IMG/VR virus record: IMGVR_UViG_3300028393_000019
Location: 1 to 64,000 of that record
Direction: 5' to 3' (one strand)
Length of the DNA stretch: 64,000 bases
Source: a virus
Positions 57,907 through 64,000 of this stretch are shown in pieces (positions within the stretch are counted from its first letter, which is position 1; every line of letters starts with the position of its first letter). The position numbers and the translations under genes are program-made. Under the pieces are notes generated by a model. The model did not search any database and was not told the origin of the DNA. It saw nothing but the letters and a program-made list of their open reading frames with translations.

Positions 57907-57941
57907 ATTGACTATCCATTAACTACGCACTTTATACATAG

Positions 57942-57949
57942 AATAAATA
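57942..57949 (+). promoter_or_regulatory. Late box (AATAAATA) abutting the start codon
   Basis: Four bases separate it from ATG 57954; the predicted +1 falls on the start codon and there is no ribosome site. Confidence 0.55.
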
Positions 57950-57953
57950 CTGT

Positions 57954-58967
57954 ATGGCATTCACAAGTAATGATAAATTAAAGTCTGATGCATTTACCCA
58001 TCTGCGAGATCAACGTCACGCGGCAGATCTGTTTAATGCTGATCAATTTAGACTCGCTCCCAAGTTTGGCTTTCAATTTCATGTGGCATTCGGAATCAAT
58101 ACAGGCGCTCTACAGAACACAGCTATAGTACAGCGATACGGTGCTGAGATCAACATGCTGGTCAAGAGTATAGCTTTACCAAACTATACAGTACAAACAG
58201 AAACGCTGAATCAATACAATAGAAAAAAGATAGTGCAGTACTATCACAAGCCCGGTGAGATTGAAGTCAAGTTTCATGATGATAATATGGGTTTGATAAA
58301 TCAGTTGTGGCAAAACTACTACACTTACTATTATGCAGACCCAATGTCGGCAAAGGTGCCGGGAGCATATGCAAGAAATGCCATGCAGAGCTATGACTAT
58401 ATTCCTACCAGTTACGGCCTTGACAATGGCAGTACAGACCCATTCTTTAATTATATAAAAATCTATCAAATAGCTAGACACGAATACGTTGAATATATTT
58501 TAACTAATCCCATAATCACCAGTTGGAATCACAACAGAGTTGATTACGCTGACACAAAGACACGCGAATTTGACATGAAGATCATGTATGAAGCAGTAAG
58601 CTATAACATCGGAGCAGTTGATCCAAACAAAGATCCTGCCGGAGGTGTTGAAGGATTCGGAGAAGCTCATTATGATAAAGGTCCTAGTCCACTTCTGGGT
58701 ATTAATCCTGATCCAACTGTGATAGATCCCAGTTTTGTACAAAGTTTAGATTTAGAAGGTGCTCGTGGATCCATACTGGCCAGTGTGATAAATCAGATAG
58801 CCGGCGCTCAGAATACACAACCATCTATCAATGATTCGGGTACAGCAGGATTGCTAACTCCGCCTACCGGCACAAACGTAGGAGGTTTATCGGGTATTTC
58901 ATTTCCACAAAATAACACTGCAGGAAATGCGTCTACCACAGCCACAACATCAGGAATTACAGAATGA
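57954..58967 (+). CDS. Tail-tube-fold protein (gp54/gp48-like candidate)
   Basis: 337 residues. 'PKFGFQFHVAFGINTG', 'EINMLVKSIALPNYTVQTE', 'RKKIVQYYHKPGEIEVKFHDD', 'LINQLWQNYYTYYYAD' and 'REFDMKIMYEAVSYNIG' have the order of tail-tube-fold proteins, which includes tube, tube initiator (gp54) and tube cap (gp48). The C-terminal 90 residues are low-complexity. I favour a baseplate tube-initiator-like role but cannot choose. It forms an ATGA overlap with the next gene. Confidence 0.6.
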   Translation: MAFTSNDKLKSDAFTHLRDQRHAADLFNADQFRLAPKFGFQFHVAFGINTGALQNTAIVQRYGAEINMLVKSIALPNYTVQTETLNQYNRKKIVQYYHKPGEIEVKFHDDNMGLINQLWQNYYTYYYADPMSAKVPGAYARNAMQSYDYIPTSYGLDNGSTDPFFNYIKIYQIARHEYVEYILTNPIITSWNHNRVDYADTKTREFDMKIMYEAVSYNIGAVDPNKDPAGGVEGFGEAHYDKGPSPLLGINPDPTVIDPSFVQSLDLEGARGSILASVINQIAGAQNTQPSINDSGTAGLLTPPTGTNVGGLSGISFPQNNTAGNASTTATTSGITE

Positions 58968-59332
58968 TAACAGGTAATCTTCCTATCTCCCCACATGCAG
59001 GAGCAACTGATGTCAAAATGTTTTTTGACAATTATTTTACAACTCAGGTAAGTTTTCCCGCAGCCGAGATAGATGCCGCTATAGGTTTTTTTGCAAAAAG
59101 AGGGTTTGATGATAGCAGTGCCAGTTCAACTGCTATAATTTTACTTAATCAAGCTAGAGTAGAAAATGTTTCAGTGTTTAGCCTACTTGATAAATTGAAA
59201 GGACTAACTGACATTCAGTTGGGCCAGGTTATAGCACAGGTTCTAAATGCATATAGAGAAAAGACCAGTTTGTTGGGCTACAGAACTGCGGTAGTTACTG
59301 ATACATTCGAAGCTCGTAACATACTGGTATAA
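58964..59332 (+). CDS. Small virion-associated protein, unknown
   Basis: 122 residues; ATGA overlap. 'FFDNYFTTQVSFPAAEIDAAI', then 'FFAKRGFDDSSASSTAIILL' and 'DIQLGQVIAQVLNAYREKTS' are largely helical. A similar small protein sits next to gp4 in T4-like aquatic phages as I remember them. Probably baseplate- or head-assembly related. It lies between a tube-fold gene and gp4. Confidence 0.6.
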   Translation: MITGNLPISPHAGATDVKMFFDNYFTTQVSFPAAEIDAAIGFFAKRGFDDSSASSTAIILLNQARVENVSVFSLLDKLKGLTDIQLGQVIAQVLNAYREKTSLLGYRTAVVTDTFEARNILV

Positions 59333-59333
59333 C

Positions 59334-59762
59334 ATGGCCAAGTTTGCTCGCGGCAAGTTCAGTATGAAAAACCCAGAAAAGTATGTGGGCAACAAGATGC
59401 CAACCTACAGAAGCAGTTGGGAGTGGAGTTTTATGAACTTTTGCGACAACAACGACAGTGTGGTCAAATGGGCCAGTGAAGCTGTACAGATCCCCTATAG
59501 AGACCCCCTTACTGAACGCCAAACTGTTTATGTGCCTGATTTTTTTATACAGTACGTGGATAAAAATGGCCGCATGCTACTGGAACTGATTGAGATAAAA
59601 CCTGCCAGTCAAACTATATTAGAGCGGGTGGGCAAGAACAAATTTAATCAAGCACAGTTTGTAAAGAATCAGGCCAAATGGGCTGCCGCCGGTGCTTGGT
59701 GCAAGCAACAGGGCTTGAAGTTTCGTATTCTCAATGAAAATGACATATTCAGTCACCGCTAG
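59334..59762 (+). CDS. gp4: Head completion protein gp4
   Basis: 142 residues. 'MAKFARGKFSMKNPEKYVGN', 'PTYRSSWEWSFMNFCDNN', 'WASEAVQIPYRDPLTERQT', 'YVPDFFIQY', 'LIEIKPASQT', 'AKWAAAGAWCKQQGLKFRIL', 'ENDIF' follow the T4 gp4 (gp50/65) sequence block by block. The D...E-x-K core is that of a restriction-endonuclease-like fold. The protein is needed to finish heads after DNA packaging. Confidence 0.85.
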   Translation: MAKFARGKFSMKNPEKYVGNKMPTYRSSWEWSFMNFCDNNDSVVKWASEAVQIPYRDPLTERQTVYVPDFFIQYVDKNGRMLLELIEIKPASQTILERVGKNKFNQAQFVKNQAKWAAAGAWCKQQGLKFRILNENDIFSHR

Positions 59763-59776
59763 GTATAAGTAATACT

Positions 59777-60256
59777 ATGACAAAGAAATTAGAAGAAGTG
59801 TTGAATCTTCCCGAAAGCAAGAAGATTGTCAAGGAAGAAGAAAAGAAACAGGCCAAAGCTGATCTAGCGCAACCGTTTCTTCGCGATATCAGTGAGTATG
59901 ACAAGATATCGGCTGCACTGCCACAGGTCAAAGGCTTGGGTGATTTGGGTGATAGTGAGCTGGATGAACTGGCTCAAAAAGCCAAAGATGCCTACGAGGA
60001 CATCATGGATTTGGGCATGAATGTAGAAGCTAGATACAGCGGTAGGTTATTTGAAGTTGCGGCCAGCATGCTGGGTCATGCTATTCAAGCCAAAACTGCC
60101 AAACTGGATAAAAAGCTAAAAATGATCGACTTGCAGATTAAGAAGCAAAAATTAGATCAAGATACTAATAATGACGACAGCGTTACAATACAAGGTGACG
60201 GCGTTATTATCACAGATCGCAACAGTTTGTTAGAGAAATTAAAGAATTTAAAATAA
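59777..60256 (+). CDS. gp16: Terminase small subunit, gp16-like
   Basis: 159 residues, as in T4 (164). An acidic helical N-terminus, a central coiled region 'EARYSGRLFEVAASMLGHAI' followed by 'KLDKKLKMIDLQIKKQKL', and a C-terminal 'SVTIQGDGVIITDRNSLLEKL' (residues ~135-155) match the gp16 plan. The T4 protein forms a ring that stimulates gp17 ATPase and regulates packaging. TAGGTATAAG lies upstream. Confidence 0.75.
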   Translation: MTKKLEEVLNLPESKKIVKEEEKKQAKADLAQPFLRDISEYDKISAALPQVKGLGDLGDSELDELAQKAKDAYEDIMDLGMNVEARYSGRLFEVAASMLGHAIQAKTAKLDKKLKMIDLQIKKQKLDQDTNNDDSVTIQGDGVIITDRNSLLEKLKNLK

Positions 60257-60259
60257 ATA
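60252..60259 (+). promoter_or_regulatory. Late promoter box (AATAAATA)
   Basis: 18 nt before the next ATG, which has AGGA as ribosome site. Confidence 0.5.
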
Positions 60260-60277
60260 TATGACTAGGATCATACT

Positions 60278-60910
60278 ATGAAATCATTCAAACACTACTT
60301 GACAGAAAGTACAAAAACATACGAATTTAAAATAAAGATCGCCGGGGATCATACCAAAGATGCTGTGGCGCAGATCAAAGCTAGTCTAGCTGAATTCCAT
60401 TGCGGCAAAGTATCTTCTGGTAAGACTACTCCGATCAGCGAGCGTCAATCAGATTTCCCCGAGCACAGAAATACAGAAATGACTGTGTATGATATTGAAA
60501 CTAATTATCCAGCTACCAGCTTGCAAATACGTGATCGTATCTCAGTGGGTTTGGGAGTAACACACAATCACGTCAAAGTACACAGCATGTACGAAGAGCT
60601 TGAGAACGAAATTAATCATCAGCATGACAATCCTACAGGTGAAGCATTTATTGGTCGAGAACAAGATCCCAGCAACAACGGCAATATGGTCAATGACGAG
60701 TACAAATATAATCTATTAAAAGAATTGGGTAAAACCAAACATCAGGGTACACAGTTTAAAGGATACAATGATCAACTCCTAGCTGACAGTGTTCCAGGCC
60801 TTGCTCCAGAATATCGTAAAGAAAAACAATCCAAGCAAGATGGTAAACACTTGAGTACTATTGGCACAACGCAAAATAATATGCCTGCTATAGTTAAAGG
60901 AGCAAGATAA
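60278..60910 (+). CDS. Probable internal/virion protein with capsid-targeting-like N-terminus
   Basis: 210 residues; ACTAGGATCATACT before the ATG. The first residues MKSFKHYLTES resemble the capsid targeting peptide of T4 internal proteins (MKTYQEFIAEA type). Residues 15-110: an 'EFKIKIAG', 'DAVAQIKASLAEF', 'DIETNYPATSLQIRDRIS' alpha/beta domain. The remainder is charged and disordered-looking, ending NNMPAIVKGAR. Packaging inside the prohead is inferred from the N-terminus and neighbours. Confidence 0.55.
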   Translation: MKSFKHYLTESTKTYEFKIKIAGDHTKDAVAQIKASLAEFHCGKVSSGKTTPISERQSDFPEHRNTEMTVYDIETNYPATSLQIRDRISVGLGVTHNHVKVHSMYEELENEINHQHDNPTGEAFIGREQDPSNNGNMVNDEYKYNLLKELGKTKHQGTQFKGYNDQLLADSVPGLAPEYRKEKQSKQDGKHLSTIGTTQNNMPAIVKGAR

Positions 60911-61458
60911 TGAACTTAAAAGATCTAATAGCAAAAATGGATGCTATCGAGGAAGGTGTAGCTGAATGTGGCGCAATGCCCATGCCTGGCGCAATTATGT
61001 CAATAGGACCACAGGCACATCAAGGCCAACCAGATAATGTGTCAATGACTATCAATGTCAACGGTCAGGGCGAAGGCGGCCTTCGTAGCATTATGAATAT
61101 CCTACGCGATATTGAAGCCGGCGAAGAGTCAGGTCACGATGAGCCAATTATGGGAACTGAAGAAGTTCTAAATGTGCAAGGCGATGAAAGTCCATTGTCT
61201 GTATCACCCGATGAAGAGATGGAAGAAGTCATCCATGACGATGAAGAAAGTTGGGGCAATTCTGCACACGGTGGTCACAAGCATCATACACACGGTGCAG
61301 AGGCTGTTACATTCAGCGGTGACGACATGAATAGCAAAGGCAAGATTAGCCCTGTATCACGTGCTCCTGGTACTAACTCATTACGTGAGCCAAGCCAATT
61401 TGATGAAGCATTGGTCAGTCGCTTGACAGCAATGTATCAAGAAATCAAAGAAGCATAA
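60910..61458 (+). CDS. Acidic virion-associated protein, unknown
   Basis: 182 residues; TAATG overlap with the gene before. MNLKDLIAKMDAIEEG start, 'VSMTINVNGQGEGGLRSIMNIL' strand-helix (~45-66), then a long Asp/Glu-rich stretch (80-118), a His cluster HGGHKHHTHG (~121-130) and a C-terminal helix 'FDEALVSRLTAMYQEIKEA'. Not recognised. Acidity and position before gp17 suggest a scaffold-like or packaged protein. Confidence 0.55.
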   Translation: MNLKDLIAKMDAIEEGVAECGAMPMPGAIMSIGPQAHQGQPDNVSMTINVNGQGEGGLRSIMNILRDIEAGEESGHDEPIMGTEEVLNVQGDESPLSVSPDEEMEEVIHDDEESWGNSAHGGHKHHTHGAEAVTFSGDDMNSKGKISPVSRAPGTNSLREPSQFDEALVSRLTAMYQEIKEA

Positions 61459-61517
61459 AAGATAAATTTAAGAAAAAGAAAAAAATTCGTCGCAGTTAGC
61501 ACTCTGTTTCCAGTGCC

Positions 61518-61545
61518 AAATAGACCCCTAGGGGTCTATTTTTTT
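61518..61545 (+). terminator. Rho-independent terminator before gp17
   Basis: AAATAGACCC, loop CTAG, GGGTCTATTT, followed by TTTT. Ten paired bases and a U-tract. Confidence 0.9.
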
Positions 61546-61546
61546 G

Positions 61547-61554
61547 ATTAAATA
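61547..61554 (+). promoter_or_regulatory. Late-type box (ATTAAATA) abutting the gp17 start
   Basis: Five bases before ATG 61560; predicted +1 is 61560 itself. No ribosome site is present. Confidence 0.5.
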
Positions 61555-61559
61555 AACAT

Positions 61560-63161
61560 ATGGCAAAATCACTCGACGGCGTCTTAACAAAAAAGGCGCA
61601 TACCAAAGAAAAGTTTACAGAGGAGCAGGTACAGCACTTGCAGGCCTGTGCTGATCCTACCAATGGATACCTGCATTTTGCTAGGAATTTTTTCCATATA
61701 CAGCATCCGGTCAAAGGCAAGGTAAAATTTGAACCTTACGATTATCAAGTAAGGTTATTGCAGGCCTATCATGATTATCGCTTTAACATTAATATGCTGC
61801 CGCGGCAGAGTGGCAAGACAACTTGTGCCGCAGGCTATCTATTATGGTTTGCTATGTTTCATCCAGATCAGACTATTCTGGTTGCCGCACACAAATACAC
61901 AGGCTCACAGGAGATTATGCAACGTATTCGTTATGGATACGAATTATGCGATGACTACATACGTGCTGGGGTTGTCAATTACAACAAAGGGAGCATTGAA
62001 TTTGAAAACGGATCTAGAATTGTTTCAGCTACTACTACTGGTAATACCGGTCGTGGTATGTCCATATCCTTACTATATTGCGATGAGTTTGCTTTCGTAC
62101 AACCTAACATTGCTACAGAATTTTGGACTTCAATATCGCCGACACTAGCAACTGGTGGACGAGCAATTATCACAAGTACACCTAACTCAGATGAAGATGA
62201 ATTTGCTATCATCTGGAAGGAAAGCCAGGACCTATTTGACGAGTTTGGCAATGCACGAGATGACGGCAAAGGTCGCAATGGATTTCACGGATTCCGGGCA
62301 GAGTGGTATGAACACCCAGATCGGGATGAGGAATGGAAACGTGTTGAGACCGGACGTATCGGCGAAGAACGTTTCCGTCGTGAGTACGGTTGTGAATTCA
62401 TCGTGTATGATGAAACACTTATCAGTTCACTTAAACTTATTGATCTAGTGGGCAGAGATCCGCTATGGAAAATGGGGCAAGTGCGATGGTATAAGAAACC
62501 CGAACAGGATCGTGTATATCTTGTGGCATTGGATCCCAGTCTAGGCACAGGTGGCGACTACGGTGCCATTGAAGTGTTTGAAATGCCATCCATGATACAG
62601 ATAGCAGAGTGGCAACACAACATTACTCCTATACAGCAACAGGTCAAAATATTTAGAGATGTGCTGAAATATATCGCAGACGAAATTGGTGAAAACAGTT
62701 ATTCAAGTATCTACTGGAGTGTGGAAAATAACACTGTGGGTGAAAGCGCACTGGTGGTTATTGACAACTTGGGAGAAGAAACTTTTCCGGGAATATTTCT
62801 CAGCGAGCCGGCACGTAAAGGGCATGTGAAAAAATTCCGCAAAGGATTCAACACCACATTTGGTAACAAAATAGCCACTTGCGCTAAAACAAAATTCCTC
62901 GTTGAAGAGGAAAAAATGACCATAAACAGCAGACCCTTGATATCAGAACTCAAAACTTTCATAGCCGCAGGCACTACGTTCAAGGCCAAAGAAGGACAGC
63001 ACGATGATCTAGTATCTGCCCTGCTTTTGGTAGTACGTATGAGTCAAGTGCTAGCAGAATGGGATCCTCAAGTGCTGGAACGTATTAGAGTTACCAGCGA
63101 TTGGGCTGAAGATCCAGAATTTGAACCGCCTATGCCTATATTCGTATCTTCGGGTATGTGA
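61560..63161 (+). CDS. gp17: Terminase large subunit gp17
   Basis: 533 residues (T4: 610). Walker A 'LPRQSGKTT' (~80-88), Walker B 'LLYCDEFAFV' (~170-179), C-motif-like 'IITSTPNSDEDEF', and an RNase H-like nuclease domain starting 'VALDPSLGTGGDYGAIEVFEM' (residues ~322-342, metal Asp) with a late 'GQHDDLVSALLL' (~480, metal Asp). It drives DNA packaging and cuts concatemers, using gp16 as partner. It follows a terminator and has no Shine-Dalgarno. Confidence 0.92.
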   Translation: MAKSLDGVLTKKAHTKEKFTEEQVQHLQACADPTNGYLHFARNFFHIQHPVKGKVKFEPYDYQVRLLQAYHDYRFNINMLPRQSGKTTCAAGYLLWFAMFHPDQTILVAAHKYTGSQEIMQRIRYGYELCDDYIRAGVVNYNKGSIEFENGSRIVSATTTGNTGRGMSISLLYCDEFAFVQPNIATEFWTSISPTLATGGRAIITSTPNSDEDEFAIIWKESQDLFDEFGNARDDGKGRNGFHGFRAEWYEHPDRDEEWKRVETGRIGEERFRREYGCEFIVYDETLISSLKLIDLVGRDPLWKMGQVRWYKKPEQDRVYLVALDPSLGTGGDYGAIEVFEMPSMIQIAEWQHNITPIQQQVKIFRDVLKYIADEIGENSYSSIYWSVENNTVGESALVVIDNLGEETFPGIFLSEPARKGHVKKFRKGFNTTFGNKIATCAKTKFLVEEEKMTINSRPLISELKTFIAAGTTFKAKEGQHDDLVSALLLVVRMSQVLAEWDPQVLERIRVTSDWAEDPEFEPPMPIFVSSGM

Positions 63162-63167
63162 TAAATA
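63160..63167 (+). promoter_or_regulatory. Late box (GATAAATA) abutting the next start
   Basis: Overlaps the gp17 stop; four bases before ATG 63172. No ribosome site. Confidence 0.55.
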
Positions 63168-63171
63168 TAAC

Positions 63172-64000
63172 ATGAACAAGAATTTAAATAAAATTGCACA
63201 AGATCTGTATGGGAAGATTGAAACACGGTTTCCTAATATCAAGATCGGTGATGAAAATGCTGGTGTTTTGAGCAAAAAGACCGATATTCCCGATGCACGT
63301 TTTTTCGAATTTGAATACGAAGATGACGGAGAAAAGTTGGGAACTATTGCCATCACGCTGGATGCAGATGACGGAATCGTTATTCAAGTCAGCGGACAGT
63401 TGGCTGACAGCAAGCACTACGGAGCATTTAGATTTATCCGCAGTTTTAGACAATTTGCCAAAAATCGCTTGTTAAAATTCCATGTGCAAAATATCGGCAA
63501 AGATCATCTAGACAAACGTGATTACAATTTTCAAGCGAAACCTAAGGAAGAACCAGTTATGCTATCGCAACAACAACCCATGATGGAAAGTAAGATGTAC
63601 GGTAACGCTCGCATGAGTTACCAGGATCTAGGCGAAGCACGCCTAGTGATCAAACACAGTCAACCGGTGAATCCAGAGATTGCCGCTGGCCGCACCATGC
63701 ACATTGACAGCATCTATGTTGAAAACTCACAAGGTGAACGTTTCAAATATCCATTCAAACATCTCAGTGGTGCTCGTGCAATGGCTGAACATCTCAAACA
63801 TGACGGAATTCCCTATGATGCAATCGGCAAACATATTACCAGTCTAAGCGAAGAACTGGCTCAACTACGCAAGTTCAAAGGCTATGTTACACGCAACTCC
63901 ACACTGGCAGAAGCAATGAACGACATCACCCCACGGGTGCTGGAGCGCATTGAAGCAGTTAAAAAAGAAGTAGACATGTTACAACGTCCAGCATACTATG
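63172..64000 (+). CDS. Phage protein of unknown function, 3' end outside window
   Basis: Translating from ATG 63172 gives at least 276 residues, open to the right edge. Residues 1-100 form an alpha/beta domain with 'FFEFEYEDDGEKLGTIAITL' and 'HYGAFRFIRSFRQFAK'. Then come a Gln/Pro linker with QQQPMM, 'EARLVIKHSQPVNPEIAAGR', 'HIDSIYVENSQGERFKYPFK', and a helical end with 'GKHITSLSEELAQLRKF'. The second half recalls conserved proteins next to gp17 in T4-like aquatic phages, of unknown role. Confidence 0.65.
   Translation, partial: MNKNLNKIAQDLYGKIETRFPNIKIGDENAGVLSKKTDIPDARFFEFEYEDDGEKLGTIAITLDADDGIVIQVSGQLADSKHYGAFRFIRSFRQFAKNRLLKFHVQNIGKDHLDKRDYNFQAKPKEEPVMLSQQQPMMESKMYGNARMSYQDLGEARLVIKHSQPVNPEIAAGRTMHIDSIYVENSQGERFKYPFKHLSGARAMAEHLKHDGIPYDAIGKHITSLSEELAQLRKFKGYVTRNSTLAEAMNDITPRVLERIEAVKKEVDMLQRPAYY

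Noticed and set aside
62711-62989. - strand open frame within gp17
   Set aside because: Opposite the nuclease domain of terminase; a shadow frame.
1-64000. CRISPR arrays, insertion sequences, integrase or att sites
   Set aside because: No regular short direct repeats with spacers, no transposase or integrase motifs and no terminal repeats were seen; the repeats present are protein-coding modules.

Overview
The window is a continuous piece of a contractile-tailed, T4-like bacteriophage (Caudoviricetes). I base this on recognisable neck proteins (gp13, gp14-like, gp15-like), deoxynucleoside monophosphate kinase (gp1-like), tail sheath (gp18) and tail tube (gp19), head completion protein (gp4), both terminase subunits (gp16, gp17), and on repeated T4-type late promoter boxes (core TAAATA, best match TATAAATA at 32521-32528). 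Gene style (structural proteins opening with GRIGGPLL, giant tail fibres, many 2OG-oxygenase and halogenase genes) resembles aquatic T4-like phages such as cyanophages and pelagiphages. The host cannot be named from this sequence. No tRNA, rRNA, CRISPR, transposase or integrase was seen.

Region 1 (1-32455, all + strand) is a tail-fibre and adhesin locus. It has eight small to medium fibre proteins, then two giant paralogous fibres (2925 and 3701 residues). These carry carbohydrate-binding-like repeats, a right-handed beta-helix, a beta-propeller and a shared C-terminal block. Two small fibre proteins, three tandem glycine-rich adhesins and one small conserved protein follow, ending in a strong terminator. 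Recurrent modules of about 55-85 residues are scattered in-frame through these genes. They are present in one giant paralogue and absent at the matching place in the other, and they are sometimes nested.

Region 2 (32521-48879) is a dense metabolic island. It starts with a late promoter, a flavin-dependent halogenase-like gene and a DUF6065-like gene. Then comes a translationally coupled run of eleven genes, nearly all with the signatures of iron/2-oxoglutarate or cupin/JmjC oxygenases. Three more halogenase-like genes follow on the - strand, then another oxygenase (+), a second DUF6065-like gene (-) and a NUDIX hydrolase (-). The products could modify a small molecule, host proteins or the phage's own fibres; the sequence does not say which.

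Region 3 (48861-64000) is morphogenesis. gp15- and gp14-like genes run on the - strand and diverge from gp13. Then come the gp1-like kinase with its own sigma70-type promoter inside a perfect inverted repeat, an antisense HNH-like small gene, a very long sheath, the tube, a tube-like protein, a small structural protein, gp4, gp16, two probable virion proteins, gp17 and a partial gene. The order 13, 18, 19, 4, 16, 17, with 14 and 15 inverted, differs from T4 (13-14-15-16-17-18-19).

Regulation: late boxes precede most units. At six genes the box lies so close to the start codon that the predicted transcript begins at or within 2 nt of the ATG. Five of these starts have no Shine-Dalgarno and one has only a distant purine run, while most other unit-leading genes have a clear one. 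No gene-free stretch exceeds 300 bases; the longest is 6143-6282, which holds a promoter-like box and several hairpins.
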